Counted from the first letter of the stretch, positions 1 through 7,645 are shown. The stretch: DNA of 21,485 nucleotides from Bryobacteraceae bacterium (GCA_025350445.1 JANXXV010000596.1:1-21485); one strand, 5' to 3'. A program made the numbers and translations. Notes: a model not told the origin generated them from the letters alone.

Positions 1-1370
1 GCGTTGGCATTCCAGCGATGCTGGCGACGCCGCAGGTTTCCGATCTTTCGCTGCATCCATATCTTGAACGGCAGGGAAGCGGAACCTTCTACGACGGACT
101 GAACGTTGTCTGGCCCGACATTCAAACGCGCCGCGACGGCAAGCTGGGCAATAGCCTGGTGAAGACCGACAATCTGAACTTCGCCCCCCGGTTGGGCATC
201 ACGTACAGCCCCGATGCAAAGTGGGTGGTGCGTACAGGCTTTGGGGTGTTCTACTCGCAGGATACCGGCAATCCGCGCTTCGACATGGCGCGGAACCTGG
301 CGGGCCGCGTGCGTTTTGAATCCATCGATCCGGTTCTCTATACCTTCGATAACGCGTTCGCCAGCTTGTCCGGCGCGAAGGCCACGGTGAAGACGCCGTA
401 CGCGTTTGCCAACCTTTACGACCGGAAGACTCCGCGCAGCATCAGCTACCTGCTAAACGTGCAGCGCGAATTGCCGGGCAACGTGCTTCTGGAAGTGGGA
501 TACCTGGGGACTCAGAGCCGGCATCTGGAGTCTCTCCGTGCCGTCAATGAGGCCCTTCCGGGAACGACGCCCATCCTGCAACGTACCCCGTTCGCGGAAT
601 TCGGCCGCATCCAGTTAGTGGACGCGTCCGCTAATGCCGGCTACAACGCTCTCTCGGCCAAGGTGACGAAGCGCTATAGTTCGGGCCTGACCTACCTCCT
701 CTCCTATACATGGTCCAAATCCATTGACGACGCTAGCGGCATTCGCGTCCATAATGGCGATACCCTGTTTCCGCAGAACAGCAACTGCCTGGCCTGCGAA
801 CGGGGGCTGTCCATTTTCAGCACCGCGTCCAGGCTGGTGAGCTCGGTGCTGTATGACATTCCGGTAGGCAAGGGGCGTCAGATGGCGATCTCCAACCGGT
901 ATGCGGAAGCGTTGATTGGCGGCTGGCAACTGGGAACGATTTTGACCTATCAATCCGGATTCCCGCTGACGATCAGCGCCAATGCGCGCGACACTTCGAA
1001 CATCGGTGCAGGGTTTGACCGTCCGAACGCTGTGGCGGGTGTCGATCCGGTGTTGGGCCGCAATCGGCAGACGACGGAGCATTTCTTCAACGCGAAGGCC
1101 TTCGTGCAACCGGCCTTCGGCACCTTTGGAAATGTCGGCAGGAACACCATGATTGGACCGCGCATTCTCAATCTGGACGCTTCACTGATCAAAGACTTCC
1201 ACTTCATGGAATCGAAGTACTTACAATTCCGGTGGGAAATGTTTAACTCATTGAACCATCCCAACTGGGGCGATCCGAACACCAACTTCTTTTCGGGCGG
1301 TTTCGGCACCATCACCGGTACAAGGACGGCGATGCGGCAAATGCAGTTTGCTCTGAAGCTAGTCTTCTAG
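1..1370 (+). CDS. TonB-dependent receptor / Oar-like outer-membrane protein, C-terminal part (5' end outside window)
   Basis: The frame is open from the first bases of the window to the TAG at 1368-1370, so the true start lies upstream and only about 455 C-terminal residues are seen. The sequence is typical of the beta-barrel of large acidobacterial TonB-receptor-like proteins with a carboxypeptidase-regulatory N-terminus (Oar family): motifs such as NFAPRLGITYSP, TGFGVFYSQD, LLEVGYLGTQSRHL, LSYTWSKSIDDASG and a QSGFPLTISAN stretch, then a final amphipathic strand ending ALKLVF with an aromatic terminal residue, as expected for outer-membrane insertion. The plug and any regulatory domain are not in the window. 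The substrate cannot be read from the sequence. It is followed 22 bp later by an intrinsic terminator and is unrelated to the polysaccharide genes further right. Confidence 0.85.
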   Translation, partial: VGIPAMLATPQVSDLSLHPYLERQGSGTFYDGLNVVWPDIQTRRDGKLGNSLVKTDNLNFAPRLGITYSPDAKWVVRTGFGVFYSQDTGNPRFDMARNLAGRVRFESIDPVLYTFDNAFASLSGAKATVKTPYAFANLYDRKTPRSISYLLNVQRELPGNVLLEVGYLGTQSRHLESLRAVNEALPGTTPILQRTPFAEFGRIQLVDASANAGYNALSAKVTKRYSSGLTYLLSYTWSKSIDDASGIRVHNGDTLFPQNSNCLACERGLSIFSTASRLVSSVLYDIPVGKGRQMAISNRYAEALIGGWQLGTILTYQSGFPLTISANARDTSNIGAGFDRPNAVAGVDPVLGRNRQTTEHFFNAKAFVQPAFGTFGNVGRNTMIGPRILNLDASLIKDFHFMESKYLQFRWEMFNSLNHPNWGDPNTNFFSGGFGTITGTRTAMRQMQFALKLVF

Positions 1371-1392
1371 CGGCTGCTGTTCAAGCTCGATT

Positions 1393-1426
1393 GGCCTGCT
1401 GCCGGAAACGGTGGCAGGCCTTTTTT
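1393..1426 (+). terminator. Rho-independent terminator of the receptor gene
   Basis: A 12-bp stem (1393-1404 with 1409-1420, two G-T wobbles, no mismatch) is closed by a GAAA loop at 1405-1408 and followed by six T at 1421-1426. It lies 22 bp after the receptor stop codon and points the same way. The T-tract is directly followed by the GTGTG 5' end of the group IIC intron relic, the expected target context for that intron class. Confidence 0.9.
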
Positions 1427-2619
1427 GTGTGCCGAGCATGTTCGACAGCTTCCGGAATTTCTGAAACAGCACTGGCCAGCAATCGGGGAACAGTTGTCAA
1501 GTGGAACCTATCAGCGGCAACCGGTCAAGCGGATGGAAATCCCGAAACTGGACGGAGGAATGCGAAAGCTTGGCATTCCGACGGTGCTGGATGGATTCAT
1601 CCAGCAGGCGGTGATGCAGGCTCCGCGGCGCAAATGGGATCGGACATTTTCCGAACATAGCCTTGGGTTCCGTCCTGGGCGGAGCGCGCATCAGGCGGTA
1701 GCAAAGGCGCAGGAGTATATCGCCGAAGGTTATCGCTGGGTGGTGGACCTGGATTGGAGAAATTCTTCGATCGGGTAAACCATGACAAGCCGATGGCGAA
1801 AATCGCCCAACGGGTGAGCGACCAGCGCATGCTGAAGCTGATCCGGGCGTTTCTCACGGCTGGAGTTTTGGAGAACGGGTTGGTGGGACCGGTGGATGAG
1901 GGCACGGCGCAAGGCGGGCCGTTGTCACCCTTGTTGTCGAACATCATGCTTAATGACTTTGACCGGGAGTTGGAGCGGCGTGGGCTCCGGTTTGGGCGGT
2001 ACGCGGACGATCGTAACTTCTACGTTCGAATCCGTCGAGCCGGGGAACGGGTGATGGATAGCATTTCGCGATTCCTCACTGAGAAGCTCAAGGTGAATGT
2101 GCAGAAGAGTGCGGTGGCACGGCCAGAGGAGCGCAAGTTTCCGGGATTCAGCTTCACGAACGGACGGTTAGCGAAACGGCGGATCGCGTTGAAAGCGGTG
2201 GAACGGTTCAAGGAGCGTGTCCGGGAAATGACGTAACGGACGAGGGGTGTGAGCATGGAACGAATGGCGCAAGAGATGGCCCGCTATTTACGGGGCTGGA
2301 TCGGCTATTTCGGGAAATGCGAAACGCCTTCGGCGCTGGAAGATCTTGAGCAGTAGTTCCGGCGCAGGCTGCGGTCTGCGGTTTGGAAGCAGTGGAAACG
2401 GGTACGGTGCGATTCGCGGCATTGCGGAAACGGGGTGTGGGCAAAGATCTGGCCGCTCAAACGGCAGGCAGCGCTCATGGTCCGTGGAGGCTAGCGAACA
2501 GTCCGGCATTCCCCATCGCGCTGCCCAATGCTTATTTTGGCTCGCTCGGGCTTCCGAGATTGACCGCCGCCCGACAAGCTGAACCCGCCGAACCGCCGGA
2601 TGCGGACCCGCATGTCTAG
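1425..2619 (+). pseudogene. ltrA: Group II intron reverse transcriptase/maturase, broken
   Basis: Three reading frames together spell a group II intron-encoded protein. Frame one (1425-1754) holds the RT start: GIPTVLDGFIQQAVMQ, then HSLGFRPGRSAHQAV and WVVDLD. Frame two (1754-2400) holds EKFFDRVNHD, QGGPLSPLLSNI, the catalytic YADD at 2000-2011 and the start of the maturase domain (YLRGWIGYF). Frame three (about 2402-2619) holds GSAHGPWRLANSPAF and ALPNAYFGSLGLPRL, typical of the C-terminus. Lesions are: loss of the N-terminus, one missing base at about 1754, a TAA at 2234-2236, a TAG at 2354-2356 where the family has Trp, and one missing base in the G run at about 2400-2402. No HNH endonuclease domain is present, as usual for group IIC. 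It is non-functional. Confidence 0.9.
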
Positions 2620-2626
2620 TGGTGTG
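2590..2626 (+). ncRNA. Group IIC intron domain V-like hairpin
   Basis: The 37-base stretch begins GAACCGCC and ends GTGGTGTG. The arms pair, with an inner hairpin ATGCG / CGCAT around a GACC loop at 2600-2613. The CGC triad position known for group IIC domain V is present at 2594-2596. The lower stem has a decayed pair: the usual CCGG of the 3' arm reads CTAG (2616-2619), giving one mismatch and one wobble. This fits decay along with the protein. Confidence 0.65.
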
Positions 2627-2663
2627 GGAGGGGAGGGGCCGCAAGGCTCCCCCTTATCCCGAT
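2627..2663 (+). ncRNA. Group II intron domain VI-like hairpin and 3' end
   Basis: A purine-rich 5' arm (2627-2640) and a pyrimidine-rich 3' arm (2645-2660) fold around a GCAA tetraloop at 2641-2644. The A at 2656 in the 3' arm sits seven bases before the final T at 2663, the usual place of the bulged branch-point adenosine. The stop codon of the minus-strand ThDP gene (2654-2656) lies inside this hairpin. Confidence 0.6.
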
Positions 2664-4381
2664 TTTGTGCGCGCCCCGCGGAGCCGCGATTTTATCCAGC
2701 CCAGAACCGAAGGGCTGACCATCCGGCGGACGCCTTGGCGGGCGAAGCCTTTTGCACGTTCGACGCGCATACCGGTACTGTCGCCCAATCCAACTTCCAC
2801 AAGCGTAACTCCACTCTGGTTGATCGCCGCGCGCAACGTGTTCTCGGCATCGCCATCCAGGTAAAAGTAGTTCGCGCCGATCGCCTCGGCAAAAAGCGGG
2901 AGATCCGGATTGAGCAACGCCGTCCCATGGCTATGTCCGTAGGAGGAGAGCTGCTGCGCACGGATCTGCCCGAGCGCTCCATCATTGAAAACGATAATGG
3001 TGATGGGAATCTTCTCGCGAACGGCAGTCAGTATTTCCATGCCGCTCATCGCCAGCCCGCCGTCTCCGACGATCAGGATCACGCGCCGGCTGGGATCCGC
3101 CAATTTCGCGCCGATGGCCGCGGGCAAACCAAAGCCCATGGACTGGAAGTCCGTCGGGATAATCAATCCCCGGGGGGTGTGGACCCGGAAATGCCGCGTG
3201 GCAAGCACCTGATGCAATCCCGAATCGGTTACCAGGCAGGCATTCGCCGGCATGGCCTTGCGTAGTGCGTCGAAGAAACCGGCCGGAGTAGCGGGATCGC
3301 AACCGTGAACGGCCGGTTCCACGGGGTTGGCGGCTCTTGGCCGGCAAGCTTCGAGCATGGCGGGGTTCCAGTCCGAACTCCTGGACTGGAAGGCTTCAGC
3401 GTTCCGCACGATTGCGTCGAGGAATTCGGGGGCGCCGGAATGGAGAGCGATCCGGGCCGGGTAATTGGCGTTCAGCACTTCGGCGCAGGAATCAACGTGG
3501 ATGAGCTTCTCCGGAGCGAGCTTCAGCTTGAATCCGAAGGCGCCGTTGGCGCTGAACTTACAGCCGATGGCGAGAATGAGGTCGCTTTGATCGAACAGCA
3601 AATTCATCGAGCGGATCGACGATTCGGAGAAATCGAACGTCAGAGCCTTGGGATCGTCTTCGGAGATGACTCCGCGTGCCGAGCGGGTGGCGATCACGGG
3701 CGCGCTTAGAAGACTGGCGAGCTTCTGTAACCGATCGGGAGCGCCGTTTGTTCCTTGTCCCACGAAGAGCACGGCGCGTTTCGATTCGCGGAGGGACGCG
3801 ATGATTTCCCGCAACGTTGCCGCATCCGGCGATTTCGGGATGGGAAGCGGCGCCTCAAATTCAGGTGGCGGGGCAACTTCTTCGGCGATATGCCGGTCAT
3901 CGATTTGAAGCATCACCGGGCCAGGTTCGCCCGCGGTGGTGGCGGTGAACGCTTCACGAACCCCGGCGGCCAGATCATGAGGATGATCCACCTCGACTAT
4001 CTTGCGCACGAGCGGTGACAGAATGGCCCGCTGATCGATCGCCTGCAGGTTGTATTTCCTGTCCGGGTTCACGGCGGCTTTGCCGACAATATAGAGCAGC
4101 GCGGCCGAATCGTGAGACGCCTCAGCGATGGCGGCGATGGTGAATGCGAAGCCGGGACCCGGTATGGTGGTCAAGACGCCAACCTTACCCGAAGCACGGT
4201 AGTATCCATTTGCCATGAAGCCGGCGGCCAACTCATGGGTTGGGACGATGGTGCGGATGGAGGACTGCCGCAGGCATTCAAAGAATCCGACGTTCTGCGT
4301 TCCGGGCAAGCCAAAGATATGCTTTACGCCGAGCTGCTGCAAGGAGGAACAGAGGATCTGGCCGCCGGTTCTCGGCATCAC
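2654..4381 (-). CDS. Thiamine-diphosphate-dependent enzyme, acetolactate synthase-like
   Basis: The 575-residue protein has the three-domain plan of the acetolactate synthase/pyruvate-decarboxylase superfamily. The N-terminal PYR domain carries the catalytic Glu in PTHELAAGF (E50). The central domain includes LFVGQGTNGA and LILAIGCKFSANG. The C-terminal PP domain has the GDGG motif (438-441) and the metal-binding Asn in VFNDG (N465). Such enzymes use ThDP and Mg2+ to decarboxylate a 2-oxo acid and often join the product to a second molecule; the substrate here is unknown, and acetolactate synthase is only the nearest general description. No regulatory (IlvN-type) subunit is adjacent. It is the last gene of a minus-strand trio; its ATG overlaps the preceding stop by 4 bp. 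The last few residues and the stop codon are supplied by the group II intron relic. A branched-chain biosynthetic role is possible but the neighbours suggest surface-polymer modification. Confidence 0.8.
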   Translation of the reverse strand: MMPRTGGQILCSSLQQLGVKHIFGLPGTQNVGFFECLRQSSIRTIVPTHELAAGFMANGYYRASGKVGVLTTIPGPGFAFTIAAIAEASHDSAALLYIVGKAAVNPDRKYNLQAIDQRAILSPLVRKIVEVDHPHDLAAGVREAFTATTAGEPGPVMLQIDDRHIAEEVAPPPEFEAPLPIPKSPDAATLREIIASLRESKRAVLFVGQGTNGAPDRLQKLASLLSAPVIATRSARGVISEDDPKALTFDFSESSIRSMNLLFDQSDLILAIGCKFSANGAFGFKLKLAPEKLIHVDSCAEVLNANYPARIALHSGAPEFLDAIVRNAEAFQSRSSDWNPAMLEACRPRAANPVEPAVHGCDPATPAGFFDALRKAMPANACLVTDSGLHQVLATRHFRVHTPRGLIIPTDFQSMGFGLPAAIGAKLADPSRRVILIVGDGGLAMSGMEILTAVREKIPITIIVFNDGALGQIRAQQLSSYGHSHGTALLNPDLPLFAEAIGANYFYLDGDAENTLRAAINQSGVTLVEVGLGDSTGMRVERAKGFARQGVRRMVSPSVLGWIKSRLRGARTKSG

Positions 4382-5448
4382 TTTGCGTCTCCAGCCTTGC
4401 GCGGAAGGCGGGAGAGGATGTTCCGGCCCCCCTGCTTTACCAGACTGCCGGTGCGGTACACCAGATTTTGCACGCGGAACCCGCCGCGATCGGGGCGTTC
4501 GAGGACGATGCTCGGTTCCAGATCGCCGCCAAGCTGGCTCTTAAAATGAGTGACTGAATTCAGTTGGGCGTCGGTGAGGTCGTTGCCGGTGAAGCCCATT
4601 TTTGAAAGATGCTCAAAGGTCTTCCAGCGAAGGAAAGCGGTTGCGCCGCTGCGGAGAAACTCACTGTCGGCCGCGGCACTCACGGTGTGGCAGACCGGGT
4701 GCCTGCCTAACAACACAAGTTGCGTGGAGATCACGCGGCCTTCGGGCGTGCGCGCGTGAAACAGCCGGCAAAGATTCTGCGAGCGGAGGCGCTCAAAATA
4801 TGTTCGGAACCCCTGCTCGGGCAGGTAAATCGCCGACCCTTTCCGGACGTGCGTCTGATGATGGAGGCGATAAAAGCTGTCAAAATCGTCTTCTTCGCAA
4901 AACTGGAGGCCTTCCCGATCGCAGCGCGTTACCAACCGGCGCAGATTCTGCTCCATACGCGAAGTCCAGTGAGTAGCCAAGTCGTGCAGGGGAACCACAT
5001 AGGAATAGCTGAGGCGGGTGTTCCAGCCCTGTTCAGCGAAAACGCGGACGTCCTGCAGCGTGGACCGGCTCTTGATCTGTACCCGACCGTACCGGTTTAG
5101 AGAAACGTGCTGTTCCAAAGCGGATAAGGTTTCCAGACGTTTCGCGGTGCGCTCGGAGGGATACTTACTGGGGTGAGTCTTGAGGACGAAGCCATTGTAG
5201 TAGAGCAACAGACGGCCGGTGACGTAGGAACCCCAGTTGTCCTTGCGCTCAAAGATTGCAATTCCACCCACAAGTTCGCCCGCGCGTTCGGCGGCCAGAA
5301 TCTTGAATTGCCCGCCGGTCTGGCTGCAAAGCACATCCAGGTATTCAGGAGTGCTGTAGATGCTGCCGTCAGGGGACTGGGCGACCAGATCATTCCAGGA
5401 CGGATATTCGGTCTCGGACAGGTAGCGGGTCGAAACTTTGGAGATCAT
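4378..5448 (-). CDS. FemAB-like GNAT-fold acyl/aminoacyl transferase
   Basis: The 356-residue protein resembles the BioF2-like/Acetyltransf_6 and FemAB-related family (duplicated GNAT folds) often found in polysaccharide loci, including those linked to XrtA/PEP-CTERM systems. Recognisable parts are the N-terminal WNDLVAQSPDGSIYSTPEYLDVL block, the middle NLRRLVTRCDREGLQF segment with HHQTHVRKG, and the C-terminal GRVISTQLVLLGRHPVCHTVSAA and GATAFLRWKTFEHL stretches. FemAB proteins transfer amino acids from aminoacyl-tRNA to peptidoglycan precursors; relatives in this group may use other acyl donors. The exact reaction is not readable. No signal peptide or membrane segment is seen, so it should act in the cytoplasm. 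It overlaps both neighbours by 4 bp (ATGA), which implies translational coupling with the ATP-grasp and ThDP genes. Confidence 0.75.
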   Translation of the reverse strand: MISKVSTRYLSETEYPSWNDLVAQSPDGSIYSTPEYLDVLCSQTGGQFKILAAERAGELVGGIAIFERKDNWGSYVTGRLLLYYNGFVLKTHPSKYPSERTAKRLETLSALEQHVSLNRYGRVQIKSRSTLQDVRVFAEQGWNTRLSYSYVVPLHDLATHWTSRMEQNLRRLVTRCDREGLQFCEEDDFDSFYRLHHQTHVRKGSAIYLPEQGFRTYFERLRSQNLCRLFHARTPEGRVISTQLVLLGRHPVCHTVSAAADSEFLRSGATAFLRWKTFEHLSKMGFTGNDLTDAQLNSVTHFKSQLGGDLEPSIVLERPDRGGFRVQNLVYRTGSLVKQGGRNILSRLPRKAGDAK

Positions 5449-6794
5449 CGTTTTGGCTGACCCGGGAGATGTCCCTTCAAGACATCGACGATGTAGGAAA
5501 CGGCCGGCCCGGGATCGTCCCAGGCGAAAACTGCGCCGTCGGCGCCGGCAATCGACCAGAGCCAGGTAAACAGATTTCCGGGGGTATCCCGGAACGCCTT
5601 GTAATCCTTGGGAAGGTACACACAGCGCCGTCCGACGTGGTATTTGTCGATCGGCTCGACGGTCATTCCAAGGGCGTCCCGATAAGAAAGGCTACAAACG
5701 TCTACGCCGGCGCGGGTTGCGAACTCGATGTACCACCACGGCCGGGCATTGACTTCGAGGATCTTGAAGAGGCCATCGCGGTCATCATACTTAAACTCGG
5801 CGCTGAAGATGCCCCGGAAAGGCAGGACCGACCACATCTTTTGTATCGATTGGACCGCGCCTTTCACCTGTTCGAGCGAGATGCTTTCCATTAAGGTGCT
5901 GTTACCCAGTAGAGGCGGAAACATACGCAGACGCCGGCGGGCGAAGAGCGCCTGGATAACACCTGCCCGATCCACAAATCCGTCGATAAAATAGTGATTG
6001 GTTGGCGGGCCGGGAATGTACTCCTGCAACATGATGGGAAATTCGTTGTGCCCATTCCGCTGCACTCTGGTCATGGTGGCGAGTGCGTCCGCCTTATCCT
6101 TAATAAGGAAAGCTTTCAAGTGATGCCGGCTGTTGAAGGAGAGCGAGTCGAGAGGCTTCAAGAAGCCGCCGTCGAAATGGGAGGCGGGGAGGGCCGCCAT
6201 CTCGTCCAGCGATTGCAGCACGGCGGTGCGCGGGTGAGGAATGTTCTCCGGTTGGAGCATACCGGCAAAATGCCATTTATCGATCATCATTTCAATGATG
6301 TGCGCGGGGGAGATGCTGGTTGGAAAGCGGTCCTTGAGGCGGCTGGGAAGCTGGGCGACGGCCTGGGCCCAGTCGTCGGCGCAGGGCATAAGCACGGCCT
6401 TCTGAATTGACAATCCATCGAGAATTTCCGGCAGGCGCCGCGGCTGAGGATCGGTGCCGGCCAGTTCGGGCAATGGACGGTACCAGCGGGATCGGGCAAT
6501 CATTCCCGGAGTGGCGCAGACGGAAAACACCGGAATACCCGCCCTTCCCAAAGTACGGATGACACCGATTGCCGTCAGGCTGGAACCAAAAACCAGCACG
6601 GGAATGCCAACCTGATCAGTGCGGTCGATCTTCCCGGTGGAGGTGTGATTCCGGGAACCACTTTGGGACTCGGGCGGCACCGGTTTGCGCCGGTTCAGCG
6701 GCTTACCGATTCCCATGGTTTGAGGAAACCAATCTGGTGGAACTTCGCACGGCTCACTCATAGAGAGCGCCGGCCTTCGAAAGGTGAGTGACAT
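5445..6794 (-). CDS. ATP-grasp superfamily protein (carboxylate-amine/thiol ligase-like)
   Basis: The conserved part starts near residue 66 with VLVFGSSLTAIGVIRTL (a pre-ATP-grasp Rossmann-like domain). It goes on through the DKWHFAGML region, the ATP-binding segments GGFLKP and IMLQEYIPG, and the metal/ATP-binding block FKILEVNARPWWY at about residues 343-355. ATP-grasp enzymes activate a carboxylate as acyl phosphate and couple it to an amine or thiol; the substrate here is unknown. About 65 N-terminal residues have no family match and low complexity, so the start is uncertain: ATG at 6794, 6761 (MSEPCEV) or later. A -24/-12-like element at 6809-6824 would start transcription near 6798, which favours 6761. 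It is the first gene of the minus-strand trio and its stop overlaps the FemAB-like start by 4 bp. Confidence 0.75.
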   Translation of the reverse strand: MSLTFRRPALSMSEPCEVPPDWFPQTMGIGKPLNRRKPVPPESQSGSRNHTSTGKIDRTDQVGIPVLVFGSSLTAIGVIRTLGRAGIPVFSVCATPGMIARSRWYRPLPELAGTDPQPRRLPEILDGLSIQKAVLMPCADDWAQAVAQLPSRLKDRFPTSISPAHIIEMMIDKWHFAGMLQPENIPHPRTAVLQSLDEMAALPASHFDGGFLKPLDSLSFNSRHHLKAFLIKDKADALATMTRVQRNGHNEFPIMLQEYIPGPPTNHYFIDGFVDRAGVIQALFARRRLRMFPPLLGNSTLMESISLEQVKGAVQSIQKMWSVLPFRGIFSAEFKYDDRDGLFKILEVNARPWWYIEFATRAGVDVCSLSYRDALGMTVEPIDKYHVGRRCVYLPKDYKAFRDTPGNLFTWLWSIAGADGAVFAWDDPGPAVSYIVDVLKGHLPGQPKR

Positions 6795-6808
6795 TCACGT
6801 AACTAACT

Positions 6809-6824
6809 AGCAGCTTGCCAGCCA
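6809..6824 (-). promoter_or_regulatory. Candidate sigma-54 (-24/-12) promoter for the minus-strand trio
   Basis: On the minus strand the sequence reads TGGCTGGCAAGCTGCT. GG (6823-6822) and GC (6811-6810) are separated by exactly 10 bases, the strict sigma-54 spacing, and the flanks TGGC and TGCT match the consensus. The predicted transcription start near 6798 leaves almost no leader for an ATG at 6794 but about 37 bases for the ATG at 6761. It is a pattern match only. Confidence 0.4.
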
Positions 6825-6855
6825 TTCCGTCGCCTGGAAGGGGATAATGCGGCGT

Positions 6856-6881
6856 GAACTGTACTCCAAGTTCAAAAGTAC
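6856..6881. promoter_or_regulatory. Inverted repeats, possible activator site in the divergent promoter region
   Basis: Two interlocked inverted repeats occur here: GAACT (6856-6860) with AGTTC (6869-6873), and GTACT (6861-6865) with AGTAC (6877-6881). A partial direct copy of the left part, TGTACTC.AAG, recurs at 6943-6952. The position is about 120-145 bases upstream of the predicted start of the plus-strand sigma-54 promoter, a usual distance for enhancer-binding proteins. No regulator gene of that type is in the window. Confidence 0.3.
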
Positions 6882-6972
6882 TGCGTGGCATAGTCTTCCA
6901 GGACCAAGCGCGTGGGACCGTTCCGGGCGACGATAGCGCCGGTGTACTCAAGGGATGGTCCGCTGCAATTTA

Positions 6973-6990
6973 TTGGCATCCCGCTTGCAT
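6973..6990 (+). promoter_or_regulatory. Sigma-54 (-24/-12) promoter of the exopolysaccharide locus
   Basis: TTGGCATCCCGCTTGCAT has GG at 6975-6976 and GC at 6987-6988 with exactly 10 bases between, and matches the consensus YTGGCA...TTGCW at nearly all conserved positions. It lies just before the export gene; transcription would start near 7000, leaving only a few bases before the ATG at 7007. That short leader is a weak point: either the mRNA is nearly leaderless or translation starts at a later ATG (7037). Confidence 0.6.
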
Positions 6991-7006
6991 TACGAACCGG
7001 GACGAT

Positions 7007-7645
7007 ATGAAATCCAATACAACCCTTCAACTATCCATGTTGCGTTTGGCGATGTTGTGCGCCGTACTTACGGTGCCCGGATTGTCGAACCAGGCTCGTG
7101 CGGCAGCGGAATCCAGCGCGAGCATACCAACGGCGGCGGCACCAGAGACTCCCTTGGCCGGTTACCGGATTGGCCCGGGCGATATACTTCAAATCAATGT
7201 TTTGCGGGATCCGGACGCGTCCGTAGCCTCGGTTGTTGTCCGGTCGGACGGCGTTATTTCGCTTCCCCTGATAAAGGAAGTGGCGGCTGGGGGAATGACG
7301 CCTGCCGAGTTGGAGCGGTTTATTACCAGCAAACTGGCCCGATTGATTCGCGACCCGGAAGTGACGGTGGTGATGAAGGAAATCCACAGCGAGAAGATCT
7401 ATCTGTTGGGCGCGGTGAAGAAGGAAGGGGCTATTCCGTTTGTCGCTCCGTTGACGGTGTTGCAGGCGGTTGCCGAAGCCGGGGGACTGACCGACTACGC
7501 TAAGCGAAGCAAGATCTATATCTTGCGGCAGGAAGCTTCCAAACAAGTCCGCATCTCATTCGACTATAGCCGGGTGATCAAGGGCGAAAATATGGAGCTC
7601 AACATTATGCTGCGTCCGGGCGACACCATCGTTATCCCGCATTAA
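7007..7645 (+). CDS. Polysaccharide export protein (Wza/EpsD-like, Poly_export + SLBB)
   Basis: The 212-residue precursor starts with a signal peptide (Lys near the start, hydrophobic core LRLAMLCAVLTVPGL, likely cleavage after QARA). A Poly_export domain follows from about residue 45 (YRIGPGDILQINVLRDPDASV ... VRSDGVISLPLIKEVAAGGMTPAEL ... DPEVTVVM). A single SLBB segment comes next (KIYLLGAVKKEGAIPFVAPLTVLQAVAEAGGLTDYAKRSKIYILR), and it ends with LRPGDTIVIPH. Proteins of this type form the periplasmic/outer-membrane export conduit of exopolysaccharide. It is short, with one SLBB domain and no C-terminal barrel-forming helix. The Cys in the signal core is not in a proper lipobox, so lipidation is not supported. 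The ATG at 7007 is chosen for the signal peptide; the frame is open further upstream but that part is not protein-like. It is the first gene of the plus-strand locus, behind a sigma-54-type promoter. Confidence 0.88.
   Translation: MKSNTTLQLSMLRLAMLCAVLTVPGLSNQARAAAESSASIPTAAAPETPLAGYRIGPGDILQINVLRDPDASVASVVVRSDGVISLPLIKEVAAGGMTPAELERFITSKLARLIRDPEVTVVMKEIHSEKIYLLGAVKKEGAIPFVAPLTVLQAVAEAGGLTDYAKRSKIYILRQEASKQVRISFDYSRVIKGENMELNIMLRPGDTIVIPH

Larger units (their letters stand above)
1427..2663 (+). mobile_element. Degenerate group IIC intron (internally deleted)
   Basis: The left end begins GTGTGCC.GAGCATG, close to the 5' end of group IIC introns (GUGYG consensus), directly after the T-tract of an intrinsic terminator, which is the known target of this class. 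Around 1441-1446 this 5' end is joined to reverse-transcriptase coding sequence, so ribozyme domains I-III and the protein N-terminus are deleted. The right end keeps a domain V-like hairpin (2590-2626), a domain VI-like hairpin (2627-2660) with a candidate branch-point A at 2656, and a final GAT at 2661-2663, matching the usual AY 3' end. With the internal deletion and the broken protein it cannot be self-mobile. Ends are inferred from motif recognition, not alignment. Confidence 0.75.

Noticed and set aside
2600..3265. Plus-strand open frame starting in the intron domain V region
   Set aside because: It runs antisense through the ThDP enzyme gene and shows no conserved features; the start is only chance ATG codons in intron RNA sequence.
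6860..6882. Sigma-70-like boxes on the minus strand upstream of the ATP-grasp gene
   Set aside because: Only weak partial matches to -35 and -10 with no good spacing; the GG-N10-GC element is the better candidate.
6854..7006. Upstream extension of the export-protein frame
   Set aside because: The added residues are not protein-family-like, would place the signal peptide internally, and cover the sigma-54 element.
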